This document shows, piece by piece, positions 42,262 through 53,396 of a stretch of DNA of 64,000 bases. A program made the translations under genes and the position numbers. Under the pieces are notes generated by a model that had not been told where the DNA came from, did not search any database, and saw only the letters and a program-made list of their open reading frames with translations. The stretch comes from Flectonema sp. DT1601 (lineage: Eukaryota; Euglenozoa; Diplonemea; Diplonemida; Diplonemidae). The stretch lies in NCBI GenBank assembly GCA_964019425.1, contig OZ025806.1:1049374-1113373 (forward strand). Reading direction: 5' to 3'. Each line of letters opens with the position of its first letter. Position 1 is the first letter of the stretch.

Positions 42262-43994
42262 CTTCTCTTTTGTTCTTCATTTCCTCTCGTCCGGTTTTGT
42301 TTTTGGAACACTTCCTTAAAAAGGATTTTTTGTTTTTTTCTTTCGGTCTAAACATAACCCCCAAAAAGAACGAAAGGAACCCCTCCAGACCTCAGTTTAA
42401 CCCCAACGTCCGCTTAGTGGCTCAAATTCAAGTTACTCTACGTACTCAGTCTCGTGAGTAGCAATCTGACAAATGAGAACTACTACCGACTCTCTTTATT
42501 GAACAGGTTAAGGTAGGGTGGTATTGTTTGTCGGGACAGATGAAATATTTCCTCGCTGATTTTGGAAAAATTGAAGGAAGTCTAATTGACTTTTGTCCTT
42601 ATTATTGTGAACGATTGAGTTGAAGAAAATGACATAATAGATCATTCCCCTACACTACTTGAGGTGTTAGTCTACTTCTCCTTTAAAAGGTTTATTGAAA
42701 AAGAAATATCCTTCAATCGAATAGCTGAAACAATTGTTGTTTTGTATAATTAATTCCTTGAAGGAGAATGAATACTGAATAGTGTAGTCAGACCCCCGCC
42801 CCCCTCACTCCCGTCTATCAAACAGTTTTATATTTGATCGAATTAATCTTTCATCACGAGGTGTTTTTTTTTTTTTTTTTTTTTTTTTTTATAGGTGGAA
42901 AAAAAAACCTCTGTTTTGAGTTCATTTTTTTTTGTTAATTCGCAGCAGCAAAGTTGTTTGTCGTTGAAAATCGCAGTGAATAAATAAAATAAAAATTAAT
43001 ATTCAAATCGATTAATCAAAACTAATTCGTATGTCTTCGTTGTTGTCATTTGATGAGGAGACCACTTCTCTGTTCTCATGTCTGTGTGCGATGTACTTTT
43101 CCTCTTTTTTTTTTTTTTGCATTTGGCGAAGTAGCGCCGATGTTGTCAAGACGGGAGTTGTTCAGATCAGGAGTTAGTTGTGTGGGTTAGTGTTCCTTGA
43201 AAACCCTCATCTCTGTCAGTTTACTTCAGCGATCGTTCTCTTCGACAGAAATATCCGAAATTAGCTGAGCTTCAGTTTCGAGCATCTACGAAGGATTTAA
43301 AGCCGCATCGATATCGCATTCTTTAGTAGTCTAATGAATTGTTACAGAACGGCTGTGAAGGGCAGATTATTAACTGCTCATTTTGTTCCCTTATTTTGTT
43401 TCCCTTTTTTTTTTTTTTTTTTATGTTTGACGGTTAGGAAACAAGGTATAAATCCTTTTGTCCGATTCTAAAGAAAGCTTTGCAATGAATGAGTAGTGTA
43501 CTTTGTGCGAGATTAGACAACAAAGAGAATAAAAAGTGAAAAGAAGAAAATAAAAAGAAAAAACAACCGAAAGAATCCTTTGCGAGTTACATTAAAAATT
43601 GTCTTCTTTAGTTACGAAGGGCGCTTCGCAGCAATGAAGCCATCGTTATTCTTCTTTTCTGTATCCATTTCGGTTTCCCCGAATGGACTTTTACTTTTCG
43701 TTGAATCCCTCCAATGTTTCCACCCTTTTGACCAACAGAAGAAAAAAAATTTAAAAAAAAGAATTTAAAAAAAAAAAAGTTGTATGCGCAGTTGTTGGGT
43801 TTTCCCGCTTATGTTTGCCAAGTGGTGCTATGGACTTTCTTTGTGTAAATTAATTATTTTTTCTCCCAAGGCTTGCAGAACATGTCGTTGGTAATCAATT
43901 GTAATCTAACCAGCAAGAGAACCCTTTTATAACATTACTACTCACAGACTACTTACAGACTAACTAAATAATATGTTTAAGAAGTAGTAAACTG
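42262..43994. other. Long intergenic region (1.7 kb)
   Basis: No gene is supported. Poly-T runs lie at 42866-42890 and 43405-43422. A short open frame from 43030 encodes a 53-residue peptide with no known domain and is not called. An acceptor-like CTTACAG ends at 43958, 36 bases before the next ATG. Confidence 0.5.
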
Positions 43995-46900
43995 ATGTCA
44001 TGTTATTTATGTTTGACTGAGTTAAAGACGAGAGACACTCGCAGGAGTGTTGTAACAGTTGAACATCGTAAAGAAGGAGGTGTGACAAAAGTAATAACAG
44101 AACGTCCATCCAAACTGAAGGCAATTCAGATAGCGGAGTTAACAGGTGTCGCAGTTGATCAGGACATGTCTGAAGCAGTTGAAAGCTGCACACAAATCGA
44201 CGGAGAAGTCCTCAACTGTGACAACGACCCACTTGCGTTGGATTCAATTTGTAAAAGAATTGCCGCTTCAGTCATCAAGAGAAACGACACTGCAATAGTA
44301 GTCCACGGCCTTCCTCCTTCTCAGAAATCGATGGTGTTTGGAAAGCTAATGAAAAGATCACTTTATTATTTAATTCCTCACATTGATATCTCAAGTAGAG
44401 TATCGTCAGCAGCGAATAGTATTTTATCTCCTTCGGTATCTTTGAGGGTACTTCCACGATTTGCTAAGGTTGAAAAATCTCCCTCACCACCTGAGTCCCC
44501 AACAACGGTTTTCCCGATGCTTCCTCATCCTCCTGTTGGTGTTCGAAGGTCATCTGAAGTAGCTCCAACTACATCTCGTAGAAGTGTTGTTCTAACAGAT
44601 CCACCTGTCGCAAGTGAAGGTGTCAGCGAAGGAGCGATTCGTCGATTTAGTAAACGATTCTCTATTAGAAAAAAATCAATAACTGGAAGCTCATTTCACT
44701 CAACCGAAAACAGCATTGCAGGTGATCACGGCAGCCCCTTCAGCAGCAACAGTGACACCTCATCAGAGGAAGTAAAAACAAAACCAGTACTTCCTAAGAA
44801 GGTCTCTTCTGTGAGAAGGAAAAGCAGCCACGTAATCCCTTCAGGAAGGAAACTGCAAATGGAAATGGCCGTTAAGAAGAAAAGAGAATCGTTAATTAAG
44901 AAGAATTCTGTGAAGGAACAACTTGGGGCACCAACCCGTAAGAGAATTCTAATGACGCCACCACCGCTGTCGCTGTTTCATGAAACTGATGATGGACCTG
45001 AACAGTTGATACAGACTGAGGAAACACCGAGTGATACTTTAAACAATTCAATTACTATTAATAATGGTCTTTGTGAGAAGACTAAAACTGTTTTATCATT
45101 CAGCAACAGTACCTTTATAAGAATGCCTCCTATTGAAAACATGTCAAAATTTATTGAGTCTTTTAGAGTTGACTTTTGGATGTCAACTACTACAACAACA
45201 AAGATTATGGAAGTGTTAGACATACAAGATGAGACAGAGGGTAACTGTTCTCTGAATATTACATTAAATGCCACCAAGTCTGACACCATATCACAATCGA
45301 GTATTAGAATTCGACTTAAAGACGCTGCTAACATAGAACTGTACGTTGAGAAGAACATACCTCACATGTGTGACGGCAATTGGCATCTTGTTGAAGTTCA
45401 CATTAACTCAGCTAGATCACGAGATGTTAAAATATTCTTCGATGGTAGAAATGTAAACGAAACCGGCAGCCAACCAGAACTTGTTCGAAAGTTTACACAA
45501 AACAGAGACTACTTGGAAGAATATGAAATAGGACCATCAAGTTTTAATTCATGGAACCCTTGTATATTCGTAGGAGGTAATACAAACTGTAAATTAGGTG
45601 GAGAACTGCAGGACTTGCCTTGTTTGAATCCCTTTGTTGGATCACTTTGTGAGATGCGGTTCTGGGATCTGGCGAGGACACCTCGAGTGCTGCTGTCTAA
45701 ATATCCTCTAAATGATAGGTCAAATGAATTAACAGATTTGATAACTGGATTGAAAGCTCAAGCAGTTCGTACTTCCTGGATTGACGCCCGCCTTCCAACA
45801 ACATTTGTTCGATTCGACGGCGTTTCTTTCATCAACGTGACGCCAATGGGTGAATTCGGTTCTAAGATGCATTTCTTTTCAATTGAAATGTGGATTAAAA
45901 CTGAAACAACAAGCAGACCTATGTCTCTGTTAAAAACAACCGACTCTGTCACTGGTCAATGTGTAGGACTCTCACTTCACAGTACTGAAGAGGGTTCTTA
46001 TTCATTAAATACAATAAAAGCGGAAGTAGTAACAGAAACAGATATGAAGACAACAGCAGTCACAAGCAAGAGTAACTTATGTAATGGTGAGTGGCATCAT
46101 CTCTACTGGGCACATCATTACGGTGATATGATTATAGTTTGTGATGGAGAGGATTTATCAAAACCTCATTTTAGTAGTCCTCCACTAGAAACTCCTGTCA
46201 ACTCTCGAAACCAAAACCTCCGACAAGGACGTCCTCGAGAGTCTGATTTCAGTAAGTTCACAAGTAACCTCACAATTGGAGCTCACAACAATGGCGGTAA
46301 AATAGAACATTGTTTTGATGGTGTTATTGCTGGTGTTGAAATACAAATAAATAAAACTCCGTACGCTAGATGGCCAATGACTGATGGTGTTGGTTCGTTA
46401 TTAGTTAGAGATGAGGTAGGTACTAATCACGGGACTCACCAACTACATACAAAAATAAAACAACGAAATTGGATGTGTTGGTACCCACTTGTTCCTCACG
46501 AGTCTTCTTCAGCAGCAGTCGAAGGACTGATTCAAACTTTAGAATGGAAACACGTTGAGATGCATGCAAATAACGCAGTCAGAGTTGCTTGTCTCGATAT
46601 AAATTTTAAAAATGAAGCATCCATTGGTGCGGCTCCTGTTGCAACAGTCACTGACATCCTCCACGATAGAGAAATCGATGATTTAGAAACCACAGATGCC
46701 ACGAAACTACCGCAGGGGACATGGAGCCGGCCATTGTGTGGAAGTGAAGATTTAATCAAATTTCTCGACGGCTGTATTATTAAATTTGGTCTTTCAGAAA
46801 CAGAGGCTCCAAAGAAAAAGGAAGGTGAAGACTTTGGAACGATAATAATCTTATTATCTGTGGGTGATGCAATCCTGTCAGTCTGCCTAACTGCAGAGCA

Positions 46901-49397
46901 TCGAATTCCAAATAATTCAACTTTTGATATTCACACCAGACAGTGGCATGGTCCTATCACAAGTTTTAGAAAACGTTACAAATCGACGATGTACAAAAAC
47001 AAGTCGAACTATGAAATTGAGTCAGCACTCCTCTCTATTGGTAGTCGGCAGCACATTCATCAGTCAGTTCATCGAAATGGTGCTGGTGGTGTTGTGAGAG
47101 ACGATGTGGTAGCATCACTGCTACTCCCTCATTGGAGGAAGTGTTTAAATAACGTTCATGTGTTTCATTGTTTAGCAAAGACTTCTCTTGATACAGTCAA
47201 CCTCCAGGATTCACAACACGCTCTCTGTTTTTTGGGAGGAATGACTTTGAGAACTCGAAACCTGGCGGCAATAAAAATCCAAACGCAAATCAGACGAGTG
47301 CTCGCTCTTGCGAAGGTGCGTCTCCGACGATCAAAAGAACATCCTCGTAGCCCGTTAGCGACTAATCCATTCCCAATGTTGAGTCACAGTAGAATCTCAA
47401 TGTCAGGTAAGAGAACTGCTCTGCTGGTCGCTTCGTACATGCCAATTGATGATCAGTTTGAACCTCCTCTTGAAGTGTCGTATCACATGTTTGAACTATC
47501 TGAGACTTTAGAATCACTCGGCTACTCTGTAAAAACTTTGCACTCGAAATCTACCAACTTCCGACCTACTCGGGCCAGCACTCTTTCTGCCATCTCCGAA
47601 TTCTTAGCGAACGATGCCGACGCAGACTTTTCGATTATTTGGATCGGTGGACGTGGCAATTTCGGAAAGGGACTCATCCCACCTTCTCGCGGGAGTCAAA
47701 TACGTAGTTGGGTTGTGGATGATGAGAAAGTAGCGAGGGAGATACTCATTGAAGAAGAAGATCAGACGTCACTTTCACTGATGGCGGAATCGCTCACAAT
47801 TAATGTTCTTCTGCCCAAACCGACTCCGAATGTAGAAGTGCGTGAAAAGCAAAGAAAACATTTCATTCGAATAGCTCCAAAAAGAAGAAGTACGGATTGT
47901 GTGTCACCAGTACACTCACCAACTAATGGTAATACGACTTTAGACTTACCGTCAGAAGATTGTATGTTAGCAAGTCGAATTAACCTTCGAGAAAATGAAT
48001 GGAGATGTAGACATCGGGAATTAGAATCCAAGACGAGAATGCGACTGATGGTTCGCTTCGATGAAGACATCGAATGGAGTGCCCGCTATCCATCTCTTTC
48101 AGGAGCTTACGTTCTGTTAGACGACACTCCGATAGTCGGACAGACATCATCAGAAACACTTGTTGTTGATGACGTCATGACTGAAGTTCAATCAATTCAA
48201 AGTGACGTTCCTCGTTTAATAATCTTCGACACCATTGGATGGAGAAGTGAACCAGGTTTTTATCATATCGCTCTCTCATCAGCAATGGCTCCTTCCGCAT
48301 CACTACACGTAGGAAACTATACGGGAAGAAATAGTATGATGGCATCTTTATATTTAAACAAAGCTCTCAAAGGAAGGGCTGCCAAGGAGCAGAGAGAGGG
48401 GAGGAGGTTGTCTAATCCGTGTACGTTAATGGCTACTCATGTAGATGGAAAGAGTTGTTTGAATGTCGATATGATAACTAGCTACGTGTTGAGGAGACTA
48501 ACGAAGAGGGATGAGATTAACGCGACGTGTAACAGCGGACCAGCTCGGCGGAAAAGCATCGCTTCGACGATTTCAATCGCAGAGCCACCAACACCAACAA
48601 CAGACTCATTAGTGTCAGATGACTTCGATCGTTGTTCAGCTGTCTTACAAACATTTTGGTTACTTGTTACTATGCCGGCAGGTGAACCTCAGCGACTTTC
48701 TACCCTGAGCGATTCAATTAAGCAGTCGGCTGAACTTCAGGGTGTACCCGTCACTGTCCTGCCTCCTATTCCTCTTCCTTTCGTAGATATTGATATTGCT
48801 ATTCCTTATGGTACGTTATCGAGGAATACTTCTGTAATTACAGAAATTATTAATAAAAGTTTGAAGAACTTCGACACAACAGTTGTAATACGACCTGGAG
48901 ACTATCCTAACATCGTACACAGCGTTGAGATTGACTGCGGAGGGAGGGTTCGGTCCAGTAGAGGAATTTCACTTTCAATTCCCCAAAGGAAGAAGAACAT
49001 AATAATTGAAGTTTCTATTATTAGAATTACTTTAACAAATAGCTATGGAGAGAGGGATCTGCGTTGGACCCCTGTGGAGAGTGCCTCAAATGTCAAAGAA
49101 ATAAACGACTTCTTAAAGTCCGCATCACACTTTGCTAAGAAGACTCTCATTCCTCAACTGTCGCTGCGACTTCGCTCTCCCCTTCCAGTTGGTCGATGCC
49201 AACAATTCTCACTAATCAGAGGATGTACAAATAGTATTGGAACTTCTCGTATAATAAAAGTACAGCATCGCGATGAGCTACGTAGTCATCCGAATGTCTC
49301 CGTCGTCGCTGGAGGAGCTTATCTTGGAGATGAGGGCGACCGTTTTAAGGCGCAGTTCCCGAGAATGTTCAGCAGACAGTCACTACCTGGACTGTAA
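43995..49397 (+). CDS. 1800-aa LamG (ConA-like)/IQ protein with caspase-like pseudo-peptidase region
   Basis: Single exon. Residues 85-125 contain AIVVHGLPPSQKSMVFGK, which could be a degenerate P-loop. Residues 190-330 are basic and Ser/Pro-rich. Residues about 365-570 and 600-800 are two LamG/ConA-like sandwiches (IESFRVDFWM...GNWHLVEVHI...FVGSLCEMRFWD; FSIEMWIKT...NGEWHHLYWAH...NLTIGAHNNGG). An IQ motif, AAIKIQTQIRRVLALAKVR, lies near 1088-1106. From about 1138, KRTALLVASYMP, a FELSETLESLGYSVKTL helix-strand, then FSIIWIGGRGNFG and later RLIIFDTIGW and an ASLYLNKALKGRA helix follow the order of a caspase/metacaspase p20 unit. The His of SGHG is replaced (GGRG) and the Cys-containing DxCHSG site is not recognisable, with about 190 residues inserted between. 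I infer a large cytosolic scaffold with an inactive caspase fold. Confidence 0.75.
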   Translation: MSCYLCLTELKTRDTRRSVVTVEHRKEGGVTKVITERPSKLKAIQIAELTGVAVDQDMSEAVESCTQIDGEVLNCDNDPLALDSICKRIAASVIKRNDTAIVVHGLPPSQKSMVFGKLMKRSLYYLIPHIDISSRVSSAANSILSPSVSLRVLPRFAKVEKSPSPPESPTTVFPMLPHPPVGVRRSSEVAPTTSRRSVVLTDPPVASEGVSEGAIRRFSKRFSIRKKSITGSSFHSTENSIAGDHGSPFSSNSDTSSEEVKTKPVLPKKVSSVRRKSSHVIPSGRKLQMEMAVKKKRESLIKKNSVKEQLGAPTRKRILMTPPPLSLFHETDDGPEQLIQTEETPSDTLNNSITINNGLCEKTKTVLSFSNSTFIRMPPIENMSKFIESFRVDFWMSTTTTTKIMEVLDIQDETEGNCSLNITLNATKSDTISQSSIRIRLKDAANIELYVEKNIPHMCDGNWHLVEVHINSARSRDVKIFFDGRNVNETGSQPELVRKFTQNRDYLEEYEIGPSSFNSWNPCIFVGGNTNCKLGGELQDLPCLNPFVGSLCEMRFWDLARTPRVLLSKYPLNDRSNELTDLITGLKAQAVRTSWIDARLPTTFVRFDGVSFINVTPMGEFGSKMHFFSIEMWIKTETTSRPMSLLKTTDSVTGQCVGLSLHSTEEGSYSLNTIKAEVVTETDMKTTAVTSKSNLCNGEWHHLYWAHHYGDMIIVCDGEDLSKPHFSSPPLETPVNSRNQNLRQGRPRESDFSKFTSNLTIGAHNNGGKIEHCFDGVIAGVEIQINKTPYARWPMTDGVGSLLVRDEVGTNHGTHQLHTKIKQRNWMCWYPLVPHESSSAAVEGLIQTLEWKHVEMHANNAVRVACLDINFKNEASIGAAPVATVTDILHDREIDDLETTDATKLPQGTWSRPLCGSEDLIKFLDGCIIKFGLSETEAPKKKEGEDFGTIIILLSVGDAILSVCLTAEHRIPNNSTFDIHTRQWHGPITSFRKRYKSTMYKNKSNYEIESALLSIGSRQHIHQSVHRNGAGGVVRDDVVASLLLPHWRKCLNNVHVFHCLAKTSLDTVNLQDSQHALCFLGGMTLRTRNLAAIKIQTQIRRVLALAKVRLRRSKEHPRSPLATNPFPMLSHSRISMSGKRTALLVASYMPIDDQFEPPLEVSYHMFELSETLESLGYSVKTLHSKSTNFRPTRASTLSAISEFLANDADADFSIIWIGGRGNFGKGLIPPSRGSQIRSWVVDDEKVAREILIEEEDQTSLSLMAESLTINVLLPKPTPNVEVREKQRKHFIRIAPKRRSTDCVSPVHSPTNGNTTLDLPSEDCMLASRINLRENEWRCRHRELESKTRMRLMVRFDEDIEWSARYPSLSGAYVLLDDTPIVGQTSSETLVVDDVMTEVQSIQSDVPRLIIFDTIGWRSEPGFYHIALSSAMAPSASLHVGNYTGRNSMMASLYLNKALKGRAAKEQREGRRLSNPCTLMATHVDGKSCLNVDMITSYVLRRLTKRDEINATCNSGPARRKSIASTISIAEPPTPTTDSLVSDDFDRCSAVLQTFWLLVTMPAGEPQRLSTLSDSIKQSAELQGVPVTVLPPIPLPFVDIDIAIPYGTLSRNTSVITEIINKSLKNFDTTVVIRPGDYPNIVHSVEIDCGGRVRSSRGISLSIPQRKKNIIIEVSIIRITLTNSYGERDLRWTPVESASNVKEINDFLKSASHFAKKTLIPQLSLRLRSPLPVGRCQQFSLIRGCTNSIGTSRIIKVQHRDELRSHPNVSVVAGGAYLGDEGDRFKAQFPRMFSRQSLPGL

Positions 49398-49774
49398 CTC
49401 TGGTGTCGTTATTTTGTTTATTAGATTCCCATTCGCAGGTTTCAACTTCTTGTGTACCTCCTGCAAGGTTTTGTTGTTATTTTCGATTTAGTAGTCGGCC
49501 ACTCCTCGTGTTTCTATACGAGAAGAGGAGGAGACACTAATGATGGCGATCACTTACACATCCGCATGGCTGCTTTAGTTTCGGCTGACGAAAACCTTTT
49601 TGAGTTGTTTGTGATCGTTCAGTTGAATTACTTTTTTCTACTTCTCCAGTTGATAACAAAATTAATGTTCGCAGAAGATCCTTCTGACGTTCTAATTGTT
49701 GAGATTATTGAAGTTGAGCGATTGGTTACCCAAAGTTAGATAACATAATTTATTTTACCAGGTTGGGAATAGGG
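49398..49774. other. Intergenic spacer
   Basis: No gene is supported; open frames here lack domains. An acceptor-like TTTTACCAG ends at 49761. Confidence 0.5.
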
Positions 49775-50365
49775 ATGGCCGCCCCTTCCTCAAGTGCAGT
49801 CGGATGTCGATGGCTGCCTGACCTGCAGCCGTGTGGAGGATTTGAAGTTTCTGAAATAAAAGGAACGGTCATGAATACTTCCATACACCGCATTCACAAT
49901 GGTAAGCGTGTTGTTGATATTATGGAAGGACTTTATTTATTAGAAAGAAGTTATTTGAGAGGTGATTTTGTTACTCACTTTAACATTGGTTCTGAGAGGA
50001 TACCAAACCTAACAGTGTTATATAGAGTGTTTTCTCTCCTCCGAGATAGTGGTTACATCGTTCGTTACACGGGCGATAATTTGTTTGAAGCGAGGCTTGC
50101 TGGGAAGGAAAACAAGAATTGTTATGTTTCAGTGAGTGCCTTCTCATCATCAGAAAGTATACCTTTAGATGTAATCCGTTCTATGTCAGAGAGACAGGGA
50201 AGATGTCACTCCGTGACTTCCGAAGGACCTGACGATGATGATGGTACCCGAAAGTACTTTGTCAATAACTTTCCCGACAGAGTGCGTAGTGTTGCAGCGA
50301 TTGTTACACCTTCTGCAGAAGTAATTTGCTACTGCGTTAGTGAAGGAGGAGATCTACGTGATTGA
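49775..50365 (+). CDS. Sen54-like tRNA-splicing endonuclease subunit
   Basis: The ATG at 49775 follows the acceptor at 49761 by 13 bases; 196 aa. The segment VVDIMEGLYLLERSYLRGDF and LTVLYRVFSLLRDSGYIVR matches the N-terminal domain of Sen54/TSEN54 (EALYLLE-x-GSL...YxVYxxLKRLGYIV). Sen54 is a structural subunit of the heterotetramer that cuts introns from pre-tRNA. The protein is much shorter than yeast or human Sen54, and the usual C-terminal nuclease-fold strand is not clear in this frame. The frame ends at 50365, but a second frame overlapping the end stays open to 50459 and has a fold-like sequence (see findings). No catalytic triad is expected in this subunit. Confidence 0.72.
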   Translation: MAAPSSSAVGCRWLPDLQPCGGFEVSEIKGTVMNTSIHRIHNGKRVVDIMEGLYLLERSYLRGDFVTHFNIGSERIPNLTVLYRVFSLLRDSGYIVRYTGDNLFEARLAGKENKNCYVSVSAFSSSESIPLDVIRSMSERQGRCHSVTSEGPDDDDGTRKYFVNNFPDRVRSVAAIVTPSAEVICYCVSEGGDLRD

Positions 50366-50501
50366 GAAGAGTGGAGTTGTCCATTTAGATCAGCTCAGCC
50401 AACTAGCTCGTAAGGATGTGCTGGCTGTTCGCATTCATCTCTTTGTCAATAATTATTAAATAAATTATGGTATTTTCCTCCCTTCAGATATCATAAACCG
50501 C

Positions 50502-53393
50502 ATGAGGCGATCATGGCTGAGATTATCACAGAAATCCAGAGACAAGAAGAGTGTTATAAGAGAATATGAAGGACTGCAGGAAGTATCGAATGAACAGAGA
50601 ATATATACACCAATTAGATCACGACCGAGAGGGATTCCAATGAACGAAGAATTGATGGTAACGCAGATGAGAACTGTTCCTGAAGCTGATGTCACAATAG
50701 TAAATGAGACAACTACCCCACTTCAGTCAGAGACACCTATTTCAGATCTCACTACTACTGCACCACTGGAAGCAGAACTCGTCCAACCAGAACAACAACA
50801 ACTACAACAACAATTCAATAGCATCCAACATTATCAAGACCCTGAAGATGGATTGCTGTATTGTGATTCTGCCTTTCCTCCTCTTCCTGATTGTTCTGCT
50901 CGTTCGAAGTATGCAATCCTCACTTTAAGAAATAGTTGGTTTTTAAGAAAAGATTTACCAGTAGATCAACAAGCAGTCGGTTATCCTTTCGCACTCGAAG
51001 AGTTACTTGTCAGGTCATCACTTGGATTAGAACTCAACGATGAGAAGTTGAGCGAACTTCTTCTCGACGCGTTTACGGTGTCTGATGAGGAAGATTTACT
51101 CGAAGAAAAAAATATAATTATGTGGAGACCTAATAAACGGGAGTTCCTTGAGAGTGCCTCATGCTCGTGTTATGTTTACTCGTTTCATAAGTTAGCTAGA
51201 ACTCAAGATGAAGGTATCGAGAATAGCAGACGTCCAAAGATCTTCATGAATGGTGTTGTAATTCGAATAGTGAAGTTGCTGAATCTCGCAACAGAGGAAG
51301 CAGGCCTGCATTGGTCAAAGATGCAACGCAGCAGTCACTTACTGATCCGATTTCTCGCGAGACACCATGTGATGTCACCATACAGCAAGCGCTTAGAATT
51401 AAATAAAAAACTGACAGGTAAACAATCTCGACATTGTTATCTCAGAGTGCTCTACGATGAATACATCCTAACAAACAGCGCCATGACTGATAATATTATG
51501 GTTCGATTCTACGCCAAACAAAGGATTGATTACGTTCACGGATTTCTGTACTCTCAAATTAGTAAAAATGACAACCCGACATATGGAGACACACTCGAAC
51601 AATTAATTTGGTACAACACATCAAAAGAAAGATACGTTCAATCTGGTAGGGATGCATTGAGGACCTGCTCTGGATTAAATGGATCAGTTTATTTAACAAT
51701 ATCAACATGGTGTAGTATTATTTATGCTTGGCAGCATTTCGCCACATTGGAAGAAGCGATGCAACTTGCAGATGCAGTTCTTGAACGATTCTACGAAGAG
51801 TTTGGTAACTACAGAGCGATTCCCCTCGACGACACTCGTCATGTCCTCTTCAAAAGAGGGCGTTTGAAGGGAGCTATCCTGCCAAAGACATTAGGAATGA
51901 GATTTATGATAACGTTATTTAACATGATGGCTCCTGACCATAATCGGCAGGCTAAAAGACTTCAAAAAATACGCGAGATAATCGACGATTTAGTTGTCGA
52001 CTCTCCCTACTCGCGTTCTATAAAATGTCTTGAGATCTTACGAAAACAAGGAACCGCAGCTGCACTTAACTTCGTCAGACACGAGATGATGAACAGCAGC
52101 ACTGTTCGACTAGTTCCAGCTGCAGTACTTAACGTCGTACTTGAAGAGGCTACAAAAGATGTGCAAGCTCTTCGCAGAAAGAGAGAACCATTCCAAGAGC
52201 TGGCTCGAGATTACGCCGCAGACGCTATGCATATTTTAGCTGCTAATAAACAACATTACTTTAAAACTGATTACACAGGTCTTCCTGCTCCTCGAGTTAT
52301 ATCAATTTTAGAAGAGAAGATATTTAAACTTCTCATCCGCAGTGAAGACGCTCCGTCAGCAGCAGCCTGGGTGTTTGAAGTGATGCGATCACAACGTGAG
52401 AACTTACCTTCTTATGTGTCGATTATTTTAAAATTGTGTGCTCGGGTTGGAAAGTGGCAAACAGCAGAGTCTACAATGTTCGCATACATCGGGAGTAGAC
52501 CAGCTCAAATGACAGACATTACTTCTGATAAGAATGGCTATATCCTCGCATCTCATTTATTCAATCCTCCTCTCTTTACAGAAAGACGTTGCAATAGAAT
52601 CTTTGAAGTTTGCTTACAAGTTTTATTAAAAGGAGAGCCCATCTCAGTTGATAGCGTTGAAAAGGTTTGATTTGTTTACTTATCTTTCTTAGGCAGAGAT
52701 TATTATTACTGTATTAACACAAAAACAGATTCTCAGGTTGTGTAGTGAAATCGCATTCGTCGGAGGTGATGTACTGATACCTGTTCAGAATAAACAGATT
52801 TCTTTGAGTGCTTATAAAAATGTTCCACTCCCAGTTGGTATTTCTCCTCAAATTCTTTGTAGAAGGATGCCCGGCAGGAGGCAATGTACCGTATGCTGGA
52901 CTTCGGTATGTTTTTCTCATTATTTAATTTTAAAAAACATCTTCCTGAATACTTTCACTACCAATTCAAGTTTGTAAAGTACTTCTCAGCTCATTAAACT
53001 AAAAAACAGAGCGGGGAAGATGGAGTTCAGAAGATTCCTACAATGAAAGAGGAAGTTGAACATGTGCTGCCACTAACATCGGTGGTTCCTGAACTGATCA
53101 GAAATGGGTTGAGGAATGTTTCTATGCTAACGGATATCGTGGTGATGGAAATTATTTATTTCTGGATTACTATCGGTCAACCAGAACAGATTCCTGACTT
53201 GCTAATGACCTTCCGTAAGAATATTACTAAAAGACAAGCAGTCTTTATTGACACAGCGCTACTGGCTGTCGAAGTATCTGACATTGAGGATATTAAAAAG
53301 TCTTTAAAGAAACCAACAGAAATAGACATCAATGAGTACACAAGTTTGTTAAAGAAACTTGTCGGAGTTCATCCTCAACTCTCTAGTGCTTAG
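50502..53393 (+). CDS. 907-aa helical-repeat protein, probably organellar (PPR-like), unknown
   Basis: Three exons (50502-52664, 52729-52905, 53010-53393), all phase 0; introns begin GTTTGA and GTATGT and both end AAAAACAG. The N-terminus is basic (MRRSWLRLSQKSRDKK), fitting an organelle presequence, and is followed by a Gln-rich linker (EQQQLQQQFN). The remainder is alpha-helical with PPR-like hairpins (PSYVSIILKLCARVGKWQTA; AAWVFEVMRSQRENLP) and others in a looser register. I do not recognise a specific family. Short cis introns in the last third and the conserved acceptor at 50487 support the model. The stop at 53391-53393 lies exactly at the boundary of the segmental duplication that starts at 53397. 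Confidence 0.7.
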
Positions 53394-53396
53394 AAT

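Noticed and set aside
43030-43191. Short ORF starting MSSLLSFDEETTSLF in the 1.7-kb spacer.
   Set aside because: It has a low-complexity Phe run, no acceptor context and no similarity that I recognise.
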